Assembly: GCA_028697875.1 (NCBI GenBank)
Contig: JAQVEQ010000066.1
Coordinates: 1 to 13,383, forward strand
Direction: 5' to 3'
DNA: 13,383 nucleotides
DNA from: Novosphingobium sp.
Lineage (GTDB): Bacteria; Pseudomonadota; Alphaproteobacteria; Sphingomonadales; Sphingomonadaceae
Part shown: piece by piece, positions 7,204 to 13,180 of the stretch
Layout of the letters: each line of letters begins with the position of its first letter
Position numbering within the stretch: position 1 is the stretch's first letter
The notes under the pieces: model-generated
Told to the model about the DNA's origin: nothing
Databases searched by the model: none
Seen by the model: only the letters and a program-made list of their open reading frames with translations
Made by a program: the position numbers and the translations under genes

Positions 7204-8283
7204 TCACGATCGCGCTCCCTTGGCCCCTTTGAGTCGCGCCACGGCGGCCATTCGTCTTATTTCCAACGCCGACTGGACTGCATCATGCGCGCGGGAAGCG
7301 TCCGCCAGGATGTAATATTTGGCGGCAGTCTGGGTGCTGGCGTGGCCGAGCAAATCGGGCACCAACATCACCTTGTCGGGATCATGGTCCACGAAGCTCG
7401 TTGCCGCGATGCTGCGGAACAGGTGGGGCCAGACGTGTCGCCCAAAGGCGTCGCAGGTCCGTTTCTTGATTTGTGCACGAATGGGACCATCACCCATAAC
7501 CCCACCCCAGCGATCAATCCAGAGCCGATCAGTTTTCGTGCCTTTCCCTCGCGCAAGCAGTCTGCGCCGGTGATCGCGCAGATAGGTATCGATGTATTGA
7601 CTCAGTACGGGTGATAGGTCTGCTTCATAGGCGTACGCATTCTTGGTCTCCTCCTCTGTGAATGTGAGGCGGTAGCAGTCATTATCATACCAGAGCTGCT
7701 TACCGATCTCGATCGCCGTGAGGTTGGCAATACGAACCGGGCAACTCGCGAGAATGGCAATCAGCAATCCGTCGCGCATACAGGTGGCGGCGTGATACCG
7801 GTCGCCCATTTCCAGGCCCTGATCCATGAGGCCGATGCCCAAGGCCAGGAGTTGCCGGGCGTCGACCATGTGACCGCGCTTGTCTCTTTCGGCCCTGGCG
7901 ACGGTCTTGAGGTGCGTGACGACGTTCCCCAGCCAGACCCAGTCATGATCTGGTGCCATGACGGCCAGCATGCGGGCGAACCCCTGCACCATCATGGCTG
8001 TGCTCCACGATGATACCCGTTGCTGCAATTCGAGCACGAACAGGCGGACACGATCAGGAGTGGCGCGTGCCTCGGGCGTCTGGTCGGGATCGAGCCATCC
8101 CCTACGGGCAAGGAACGACAACCATTGCCCGTAGCCCTGTTCGACAATTCGGCGGCGGGATGCGCTCCATTTTCGGGCGGGTTGCGGCCCGGATAGAAAG
8201 CTTGTGACTTCGCGGGCCTCCCGCCACCGCATCTGATCCAATGGCGGCCAGTCCTGGGGTTTGATGCAAAGAGGGACCCTCAT
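7204..8283 (-). CDS. Tyrosine recombinase (second of the pair)
   Basis: A complete 359-residue tyrosine recombinase. The N-terminal core-binding part covers about residues 20-130. The catalytic domain shows all expected residues: R184 (C-P-V-R-I-A-N-L), K214 (E-E-E-T-K-N), H287-L-F-R290, H314 (L-L-G-H) and nucleophile Y323 nine residues later. It cuts and rejoins DNA through a 3'-phosphotyrosine link. Its ATG overlaps the stop of the preceding recombinase gene as ATGA (8280-8283), typical of translational coupling and of paired recombinases that work together, as in Tn554-like or recombinase-in-trio elements. I see no sign of damage. Whether it serves the large element or a smaller one nested inside cannot be told here. 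Confidence 0.93.
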   Translation of the reverse strand: MRVPLCIKPQDWPPLDQMRWREAREVTSFLSGPQPARKWSASRRRIVEQGYGQWLSFLARRGWLDPDQTPEARATPDRVRLFVLELQQRVSSWSTAMMVQGFARMLAVMAPDHDWVWLGNVVTHLKTVARAERDKRGHMVDARQLLALGIGLMDQGLEMGDRYHAATCMRDGLLIAILASCPVRIANLTAIEIGKQLWYDNDCYRLTFTEEETKNAYAYEADLSPVLSQYIDTYLRDHRRRLLARGKGTKTDRLWIDRWGGVMGDGPIRAQIKKRTCDAFGRHVWPHLFRSIAATSFVDHDPDKVMLVPDLLGHASTQTAAKYYILADASRAHDAVQSALEIRRMAAVARLKGAKGARS

Positions 8284-9386
8284 ACGACGTCCACCGGCCC
8301 GATAAAGTCCTGTGCCGCGTCACCGCGCTTGCTTCGTTTAATCCTGATCCGGGCGGTCTCGCGGCTGCGGAGAATGTGCTCCTGGTAATGCTGTGACGCC
8401 TGCCGCTGCTTGGGCCGGGCGTAATAGTAGCGGGTTGTGTTGACATCGCGGTGACCGAGATGCTGGCTGACGGTGAAGATGCCTTCGGGGTTGTCCTGCA
8501 GGTAGAGTTCCGCCGATATGTGACGGAACTGATGGGGCGTAATCACAATGCCCAGTTCACGCTTGGACTGCGCACCGATTGCATGGGCCATGGTCCTTGG
8601 GTCGATGCAGCTGCCGTCCGCTGACGGAAACAGCCAGGGGTTTGGATCGGGGCACAGCCTCGGCCGCCAATCCTTCAGATAGATTTCGAGCATGGCGGCT
8701 GTCGGTTCCAGGAGAGGGAAGCGCTGGTCCTCTTCGTTCTTCACCTCGGATGCGTCATGCTCGATGATCCAGAAGGCATCACTGCCGTGTCCGATCTTCC
8801 TGATCGACCTGCCGAGTTCGAGGCCCACGAGGTTGGCGCGACGGACGCTGCACACCAGCAGCAACTCGATGGCCATCGCGGTGCGGGCAAGTGCGGCTGC
8901 GCCACGTTTGTTCGGGTTCTTGGTCGCCCGCTCCAACAAGATAGCGGGCAGGAGTTGGACCCTGTCGGCAAACCGCTGATCATCGAGCTTGTCGAGCAAG
9001 GCGCGGTTCTTGGCGGTCATGCCTCGCCGGTATTCACGCTGATCGCGGACGCTGTAGAAAATGAGGTCAAGCCGAGCGAGATCGTTGGCGGACATATTAC
9101 ACCAACGGGCGATGACGCGAACGCGGAGAGCAAGCTGGAACATCTGCGGCGTGATTACACCGCCTGCACGATCGCGCAGAAACTGCAGTGTACGGTCGAC
9201 ATTCGCAGGACTGACCACATCTGACAGACGCGCCAGCGCCGAGATGGGAGTGCCGGTGTGAACCAACGCGGATACGAGGACCGTCGCATTGTAACGATAT
9301 TGCTGGACCGTGGCGGGTTTCAGGGGCTTGGTGCGTTTCATCTCGAAGCCGGACGGCGAGGCGAGCGAATCCAGGAATGCGTCCAA
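8280..9386 (-). CDS. Tyrosine recombinase, core-binding and catalytic part (split gene)
   Basis: From a TTG at 9386 this frame gives 368 residues with a core-binding domain (about 20-120) and an intact catalytic domain: R182 (V-R-R-A-N-L), K216, H285-Q-F-R288, G-H312 and Y321. The frame is open upstream to a TGA at 9472-9474 and has no ATG or GTG there. The extra residues (A-D-Q-L-L-D-R-A-E-R-W-P-P-S-L) read like natural protein leading into E-L-D-A-F-L. Together with the preceding 197-residue frame it resembles, from memory of the family, a single recombinase of roughly 580-600 residues with a long N-terminal domain. So this is probably the 3' part of one gene interrupted by a one-base shift between 9444 and 9471. 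The TTG start has no good ribosome-binding site, which supports that view. Confidence 0.85.
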   Translation of the reverse strand: MDAFLDSLASPSGFEMKRTKPLKPATVQQYRYNATVLVSALVHTGTPISALARLSDVVSPANVDRTLQFLRDRAGGVITPQMFQLALRVRVIARWCNMSANDLARLDLIFYSVRDQREYRRGMTAKNRALLDKLDDQRFADRVQLLPAILLERATKNPNKRGAAALARTAMAIELLLVCSVRRANLVGLELGRSIRKIGHGSDAFWIIEHDASEVKNEEDQRFPLLEPTAAMLEIYLKDWRPRLCPDPNPWLFPSADGSCIDPRTMAHAIGAQSKRELGIVITPHQFRHISAELYLQDNPEGIFTVSQHLGHRDVNTTRYYYARPKQRQASQHYQEHILRSRETARIRIKRSKRGDAAQDFIGPVDVV

Positions 9387-9440
9387 TTCCGCTGCTAACG
9401 ACGGCGGCCATTCGCTCTGCGCGATCCAGTAGCTGGTCCG

Positions 9441-10034
9441 CTAGGGCCGGGGCGGCGTGAGATGGGGAAGATCATCCCGCATGGCTGCCAGCTTGTTCCA
9501 GGCCTTGATGCTGCCGCGCAGGACTCCCAGCCAATCCCCAATCATGGCTTCATCGCGCAGGTGCACCGTGAACCGTTCGATGACAGCATCTGACATGTGC
9601 CGTGGCAGCACCCCCTGGCTCGCCGCGAAGTGGAACAGCCGGGAGGTTGCGCGCCGCATCTTTGTGTCGAGCGACCCCTGCAATTCGGCCCAATCGCCAG
9701 TGAGTGCGTAGCGCGAGCGCGGATTGAAGAGCAGACCTCGCGCCAAACGAAACGCTTTGCGGAGACGGGATTTCATGTTGGCGAAGGATTGGTCAGTCAT
9801 ACCAGCCATCGCCGGCGAAAGTTGCTCCAGGCGATCAAAGATAACGCGCTGATCGGCAGGGAGATCGAGCAGGCCGTGCCCTATCAGGGCATCGACGCGC
9901 TTGATCGCTGAACGGAGAAACGCGATTTGCGAAGCTGGAAGATCGCATTCGAGAAGATATTCGCGCAGATGCTCCAGCGTGAGAAGGGGTCGGCCTTCCT
10001 TGATTTTACCCTTGTTATGATCATTGTTGTTCAT
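9441..10034 (-). CDS. N-terminal part of a split tyrosine recombinase
   Basis: A 197-residue frame from an ATG at 10034 that lacks any recombinase catalytic residue. It is mostly helical, with H-L-R-E-Y-L-L near residue 22, A-I-K-R-V near 43, and a late block R-L-F-H-F-A-A-S-Q-G-V-L-P near 133 followed by W-N-K-L-A-A-M. These resemble the N-terminal domains of long (about 600-residue) tyrosine recombinases of Alphaproteobacteria. The frame ends at TAG 9441-9443, while the catalytic frame is open from 9471 downward, so the two overlap out of frame by about 28 bases. The simplest reading is one gene with a one-base loss in a C4 run of the coding strand. A separate small accessory protein is possible. 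An AT-rich leader of 79 bases separates it from the excisionase-like gene. Confidence 0.75.
   Translation of the reverse strand: MNNNDHNKGKIKEGRPLLTLEHLREYLLECDLPASQIAFLRSAIKRVDALIGHGLLDLPADQRVIFDRLEQLSPAMAGMTDQSFANMKSRLRKAFRLARGLLFNPRSRYALTGDWAELQGSLDTKMRRATSRLFHFAASQGVLPRHMSDAVIERFTVHLRDEAMIGDWLGVLRGSIKAWNKLAAMRDDLPHLTPPRP
9444..9471 (-). other. Frame-change zone of the split recombinase
   Basis: Between the stop of the N-terminal frame (9441-9443) and the upstream stop of the catalytic frame (9472-9474), both frames are open for 28 bases. Joining them needs a -1 shift, equal to loss of one base. Two runs of four C on the coding strand (plus-strand G4 at 9449-9452 and 9464-9467) are the likely places. 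No standard -1 slippery heptamer is visible. Confidence 0.65.
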
Positions 10035-10113
10035 TGTTATTCACCGTGGATCAAACGATAAAATTAGTGATAACTCTCTTATACTATTCCCTGGCTGTAG
10101 TTATTGAGGGTAT

Positions 10114-10371
10114 TTACAAGAGCTGGGCAGTCTCGCCCCTGAGGAATTTCACGAGGTCCGCCTTGTCGAGCCTGACCCGGCCACGGGAACGATAAGCAGC
10201 CAGGCCCTCGCAGCGAATCCAGCGGCGGATCGTGGGCTGGGAAACCTGAGCGAACTGCGCAGCCTGTGACACCGTCATGAGTTCGATGGGCATGGCGATG
10301 GCCGGGGGTATAGCCGCCTTGGGCAGCGTCGAAGTCGGCCCTTCGACCTTCCTGCGCTTGAGCTTGATCAC
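10114..10371 (-). CDS. Excisionase-like helix-turn-helix protein
   Basis: An 85-residue protein from a GTG at 10371, with a MerR/excisionase-type helix-turn-helix at about residues 32-82: M-T-V-S-Q-A-A-Q-F, then V-S-Q-P-T-I-R-R-W-I, then G-R-V-R-L-D-K-A-D-L-V-K-F-L. Proteins like this act as recombination directionality factors or small repressors. The N-terminal 30 residues are basic and Pro-rich. The GTG start is preferred because AGAAGGAG lies 7 bases ahead of it (10379-10386). The frame extends upstream to a TTG at 10467 with a plausible but unsupported extra 32 residues. It is the first gene of the minus-strand recombination block and probably controls the direction of recombination or expression of the recombinases. 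Confidence 0.8.
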   Translation of the reverse strand: MIKLKRRKVEGPTSTLPKAAIPPAIAMPIELMTVSQAAQFAQVSQPTIRRWIRCEGLAAYRSRGRVRLDKADLVKFLRGETAQLL

Positions 10372-10378
10372 ATCCTGT

Positions 10379-10386
10379 CTCCTTCT
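10379..10386 (-). promoter_or_regulatory. Ribosome-binding site deciding a GTG start
   Basis: AGAAGGAG on the minus strand, 7 bases from the GTG at 10371. It is the best Shine-Dalgarno match in the recombination block and argues for the 85-residue form of the excisionase-like protein over the longer TTG-started form. Confidence 0.7.
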
Positions 10387-10506
10387 TGCGACCGGCCACA
10401 CCGTCGAGAGGAGACTGCTGGGGACTACGATCTTGCTACCGGGTGGCAGCAGGACATCGTTGGACAATCACCTCAGCACCTCGTCGGCGGCGTGGGTGAT
10501 CCCGGA

Positions 10507-10528
10507 TTCTGCGCATAAATGTGCAGAA
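10507..10528. promoter_or_regulatory. 22-bp near-perfect palindrome upstream of the recombination block
   Basis: TTCTGC (10507-10512) and GCAGAA (10523-10528) form the outer arms, and CAT/ATG (10514-10516, 10519-10521) continue the symmetry; 9 of 11 pairs match. It lies in the 130-bp gene-free gap between the excisionase-like gene and the 81-aa gene. It could be an operator for the helix-turn-helix protein or a recombinase binding site. Confidence 0.45.
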
Positions 10529-10597
10529 GGCTACAAGTGATTTCAGGGGTGGGGCAAAGTTGAGTCCAGTCGCGAAGACCGGACACATCCTATGGTT

Positions 10598-10843
10598 TCA
10601 ATGGCTGGGATTACCGCCGCCCGCCAATGACAGTTTCCCGGATTGAGCGAGGCTCTGAACCTCGGGTTCCGCCCATTGATCGTTCTCCTCGCGCAGAAAA
10701 CTGATTGCCTCCAACATTTCGTCGTCGCCACCATTGTCGCGGACGAGCTGTTCGATGCGGTCAAGCTGCTCCTTGAGCCATTGCTCAGTTTCGTGCCCCT
10801 CGATGGCTTCGAGGTTTGGTATCTTCCTGTTGCTGTCCCTCAT
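10598..10843 (-). CDS. Small acidic helical protein of unknown function
   Basis: An 81-residue protein of no family I recognise. It is acidic and mostly helical: residues 11-60 run L-E-A-I-E-G-H-E-T-E-Q-W-L-K-E-Q-L through A-I-S-F-L-R-E-E-N-D and look amphipathic. A Gly/Ser-rich tail follows. There are no cysteines or catalytic motifs. The ATG at 10843 is favoured by an excellent AGGAGG six bases ahead (10850-10855). The frame is open further upstream, but that would place the ribosome-binding site inside the gene. It follows the 171-aa gene on the same strand after a 118-base gap holding a strong hairpin, so it may be expressed separately. Size and charge would fit an accessory or antitoxin-like protein, but nothing in the sequence shows that. 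Confidence 0.65.
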   Translation of the reverse strand: MRDSNRKIPNLEAIEGHETEQWLKEQLDRIEQLVRDNGGDDEMLEAISFLREENDQWAEPEVQSLAQSGKLSLAGGGNPSH

Positions 10844-10849
10844 GCTTCC

Positions 10850-10855
10850 CCTCCT
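10850..10855 (-). promoter_or_regulatory. Perfect AGGAGG ribosome-binding site
   Basis: AGGAGG on the minus strand, inside an A/G-rich run, six bases from the ATG at 10843. It fixes the start of the 81-residue protein and suggests strong translation. Confidence 0.75.
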
Positions 10856-10908
10856 TTTTCTGGTTCCACGATCATGCTGATCACCGGACATCTCAAGTGG
10901 GCCGGCGA

Positions 10909-10940
10909 GGCATGGGGCGGTTCGCAGCCCACCCCATGCC
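10909..10940 (-). terminator. Hairpin behind the 171-aa gene
   Basis: GGCATGGGG (10909-10917) pairs with CCCCATGCC (10932-10940). After one mismatch the stem gains two more pairs (10919-10920 with 10929-10930). It begins 22 bases past the 171-aa stop codon in that gene's direction. There is no T-tract on the minus strand, so it may stabilise the 3' end or be a protein site rather than an intrinsic terminator. Confidence 0.4.
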
Positions 10941-10961
10941 GAACAGGTTGAAGAGCGATGG

Positions 10962-11477
10962 TCAGTCAGCCACGATAGACGACAACAGCCTGATCAACGC
11001 CGTTTCCTTATACAGCAAACCTTTGTGCTGCTTGATCGCGCCCGCCGTGAGAACGGCCTTCTCGAACACATCATACTGCGCCTTGTTGAGATACAGCACG
11101 ACCGCCCGCGTGTCGGGATCGATGGGATCGCCGCGCAGGTACATCTTCAGCTCGTGCGCTGTGACCGCCTCCGCCAGTTTCAGCAGTTCGTGCACATTGT
11201 CGGCGTCGACGTAGGGCGCGAGAAGAGAGAGCTTGGTCCAGCCGATGCGCCGCAATCGATCGGGAGCGATGCCGAGTGCATGGAAGCTTCGGTCAAGCTG
11301 CGCCAGATGATAGGCCTTCCGACGCCCAATCCCGAGGCTCTTGGCGACTGCGGCAAAATCGTCGGGGCGCTCATCCTGAATTTCGCGCAGATACCTCGCC
11401 GCCTCAAGAAAATGGTCGCCGATCATGTCGATAAACGCCTGAGGCACATGAGGCGCGTTGCTCTTCATTCCAGTCAT
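10962..11477 (-). CDS. Predicted DNA-binding protein of unknown function
   Basis: A 171-residue soluble protein. Residues about 38-62 (D-D-F-A-A-V-A-K-S-L-G-I-G-R-R-K-A-Y-H-L-A) look like a helix-turn-helix. The stretch after it, R-I-G-W-T-K-L-S-L-L-A-P-Y-V near 78-90, resembles the helical parts behind the HTH of ParB/KorB-type proteins, but no ParB nuclease or CTP-binding motif is present. The second half (V-V-L-Y-L-N-K-A-Q-Y-D-V-F-E-K-A-V) appears to be a separate alpha/beta part. The start at 11477 is supported by AAGGAAGGA nine bases ahead. A frame extension to 11525 would swallow the inverted repeat and is less likely. The ribosome-binding site sits in a 10-bp inverted repeat that shares a half-site with the promoter of the neighbouring XRE and nuclease genes. 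Confidence 0.72.
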   Translation of the reverse strand: MTGMKSNAPHVPQAFIDMIGDHFLEAARYLREIQDERPDDFAAVAKSLGIGRRKAYHLAQLDRSFHALGIAPDRLRRIGWTKLSLLAPYVDADNVHELLKLAEAVTAHELKMYLRGDPIDPDTRAVVLYLNKAQYDVFEKAVLTAGAIKQHKGLLYKETALIRLLSSIVAD

Positions 11478-11479
11478 TC

Positions 11480-11509
11480 GAATAAGTCCTTCCTTGTTGG
11501 GACTTATTC
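11480..11509. promoter_or_regulatory. 10-bp inverted repeat over the ribosome-binding site
   Basis: GAATAAGTCC (11480-11489) and GGACTTATTC (11500-11509) are perfectly complementary with a 10-base spacer, ending 3 bases before the ATG at 11477. The ribosome-binding site (11487-11495) lies in the loop and the edge of one arm. It could be an operator or a translation-controlling RNA hairpin. Its GACTTAT half-site recurs at 11907-11918. Confidence 0.75.
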
Positions 11510-11625
11510 TTCTCGCTCCGACCACAGCCGGGCAATCGATTAGCTCATAGAATCAGGTACTTATCGGCAATCAGAGAACGAGGACTCACCTCATCGCTGC
11601 GGTCGAAAATCCGACGGCCCGCCGG

Positions 11626-11868
11626 TTACTCCCGGATGGAGTTCGCGAATTTCTCCGCCTTGCGGGCGTCGAACAGTTCGGAGACGTCGGCTTCTAACGC
11701 GGAGGCGATCCGGGCGAGCACCAGAACTGACGGATTGCGAACACCGCGTTCCACGCCACTGATGTAACCCCGGTCGAAGCCGCTGTCGTTTGCGAAATCC
11801 TCCTGCGTGATGTCCCGCGCCTTGCGCAAGCGCCTCAAATTCCAGCCTATGCGCGCACGAACATCCAT
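11626..11868 (-). CDS. XRE-family regulator resembling restriction-modification C proteins
   Basis: An 80-residue single-domain regulator. The XRE/Cro-type helix-turn-helix covers about residues 8-64, with T21-Q-E-D-F as helix 2, G30-F-D-R-G-Y-I-S-G-V-E-R-G as the recognition part, then R-N-P-S and the L-E-A-D-V-S-E-L-F close. The phrase Y-I-S-x-V-E-R-G-x-R-N-P, the size, and the lack of any other domain are typical of controller (C) proteins such as C.PvuII, which time expression of restriction enzymes. The ATG at 11868 has no ribosome-binding site; many C-protein messages are leaderless. C-box-like palindromes lie 9 to 50 bases upstream. It is divergent from the nuclease gene and probably regulates itself and that gene. 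No methyltransferase gene is in the window. Confidence 0.85.
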   Translation of the reverse strand: MDVRARIGWNLRRLRKARDITQEDFANDSGFDRGYISGVERGVRNPSVLVLARIASALEADVSELFDARKAEKFANSIRE

Positions 11869-11877
11869 CGCACAGCA

Positions 11878-11900
11878 TGATCAGTTTGTGCGACTGATCA
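11878..11900. promoter_or_regulatory. Perfect 8-bp inverted repeat upstream of the XRE gene
   Basis: TGATCAGT (11878-11885) and ACTGATCA (11893-11900) flank a 7-base spacer. Each arm contains the TGATCA palindrome. The site lies 10-32 bases ahead of the XRE start, where a bound dimer would cover that gene's promoter, so autoregulation is likely. Confidence 0.7.
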
Positions 11901-11918
11901 GCCCACGACTTATAAGTC
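11892..11918 (-). promoter_or_regulatory. C-box-like double operator in the divergent promoter
   Basis: Reading the minus strand, the palindrome GACTTATAAGTC (11918-11907) is followed by GTGG and then GCTGATCAGTC (11902-11892). The layout, two GACT...AGTC-like boxes about 4 bases apart around a GTG, recalls the C boxes of C.PvuII and C.Esp1396I as I remember them. On the plus strand, TATAAG (11911-11916) could also be the -10 of the nuclease promoter, with TTGTGC (11886-11891) as a poorly spaced -35. Confidence 0.6.
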
Positions 11919-11962
11919 TCATTTTTGCTGGACCTGTGTCTGGTCGTTGCGCAAATTGGGGT

Positions 11963-13126
11963 ATGGCAAGGCATCGCGCAGTTCCCGTTCTGATCAACCA
12001 TGACAACAGCCGCACCCCTTTGAGGCGAGTGCGCCTCGGCAACGGCGTTCACGACGAGGGTTGGCTCCAGGCGCTGATCCACGACCATCCGGCGATCCTG
12101 CCGATCGCCGACATCGAACCCGGTTTTGGCGATCTGATCGCGGCTGCTCGGGAGGTGCCGTGTGGGCATGGCTTCATCGACAATCTGTATCTGACCCCTT
12201 CGGGCGACATCGTCCTCGTTGAGACGAAGCTGTGGCGGAACAGTCAGATGCGCCGCGAGGTGGTGGCTCAGGCGCTCGACTATGTGTCGGCGCTAAGCCG
12301 GATGGGATACGACGTGTTCGAGGCGGCGGTGGCGCGGGGGCAGGAAGCACCGGCTCACCTCTACGACCTTGTCCGCGATCACCCCGAGGCGCTCGAAGAG
12401 GCGGAGTTCATCGACACGGTGTCGCTCAATCTGCGCCGGGGCAGAATGCTCGCGATCGTGCTGGGGGATGGCATTCGCACCGAGACCGAGGCTCTCGGCG
12501 ATCTGTTGCAGAGCCACGCGGGCGCGCATTTTACCTTCGCGCTCGTCGAGCTTGCCACCTGGCAGAACCCGGCCGGTGACATCCTCGCTGTTCCCAGCAC
12601 ATTGGCGCGAACCGAAGTGATCGAACGCGGCATAGTTCGCATTGAGGGGGGAACCGCGACCGTTCATCCAATCCCCGCTGCCGCCCAGCAAGGTCCGCAG
12701 TCGATCAGTTCGGCGGAGTTCTGGGACATGATGGCCAAACGTGACCCGTCACTGCCTGCGGCAATCCGGTCGTTCCTCTCCGCTCTCGAACCTCTGGGTG
12801 TCTATCCCGATCTCAAAGCCAGCCTGAACCTGAAGCTCGACCTTCCTGACCAGGAGAAGCCGGTCAATTTCGGATTTATCATGAAGAACGGCACATTCCG
12901 GCCCAGTCCGTTGGCCTGGACACAGCCTGAGGAGGTCTGGCGTCCTCACTTCGAGGAACTGGCCGGGATGCTCGGCGGCACCGTGATCGACGAGCCGAAC
13001 AATAAGTTCGTGGCCATCAATGGCCGGTCAACACCCCGGATCGAGCAACTTCTGCCAGAGCATCACGGTGCATGGGTGGCAGCCATCGAGCGCGTCGTCC
13101 GCAAAATCGCTGCAGAGGCGATCTGA
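11963..13126 (+). CDS. PD-(D/E)XK-type nuclease, candidate defence effector
   Basis: A 387-residue protein from an ATG at 11963. The nuclease core is F-I-D73-N-L-Y-L-T-P-S-G-D-I-V-L-V-E87-T-K89-L, followed by a helix with Q103-A-L-D-Y. D73 to E87 is 14 residues, exactly the spacing of D50 to E64 in MmcB, so D73/E87/K89 are the likely catalytic residues. Residues about 30-65 (E-G-W-L-Q-A-L-I-H-D-H-P) form a helical lead-in. Residues 150-240 and 250-387 hold two further parts with no motif I can name. No methyltransferase, ATPase or helicase motif is present. The start was chosen over the frame-open ATG at 11807 because that would run through the XRE gene and the shared promoter; the ribosome-binding site is weak (GGGG one base away). 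Control by the divergent C-like regulator is inferred. Confidence 0.82.
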   Translation: MARHRAVPVLINHDNSRTPLRRVRLGNGVHDEGWLQALIHDHPAILPIADIEPGFGDLIAAAREVPCGHGFIDNLYLTPSGDIVLVETKLWRNSQMRREVVAQALDYVSALSRMGYDVFEAAVARGQEAPAHLYDLVRDHPEALEEAEFIDTVSLNLRRGRMLAIVLGDGIRTETEALGDLLQSHAGAHFTFALVELATWQNPAGDILAVPSTLARTEVIERGIVRIEGGTATVHPIPAAAQQGPQSISSAEFWDMMAKRDPSLPAAIRSFLSALEPLGVYPDLKASLNLKLDLPDQEKPVNFGFIMKNGTFRPSPLAWTQPEEVWRPHFEELAGMLGGTVIDEPNNKFVAINGRSTPRIEQLLPEHHGAWVAAIERVVRKIAAEAI

Positions 13127-13180
13127 GGTTCTCCATCAGCAGATATCATTAACCATTCTGATCCCTTTTGGTGTCATGGT

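Noticed and set aside
7143..10535. Inverted TGTAGCC (7143-7149 and 10529-10535) flanking the tyrosine recombinase block
   Set aside because: Only 7 bases match and the flanking bases diverge at once. A 7-mer match in two intergenic stretches is easily chance, so I do not call element ends from it.
11591..12169. 192-codon minus-strand frame spanning the XRE gene and the divergent promoter
   Set aside because: It overlaps the XRE gene in another frame and the start of the nuclease on the opposite strand. Its composition is unlike a natural protein.
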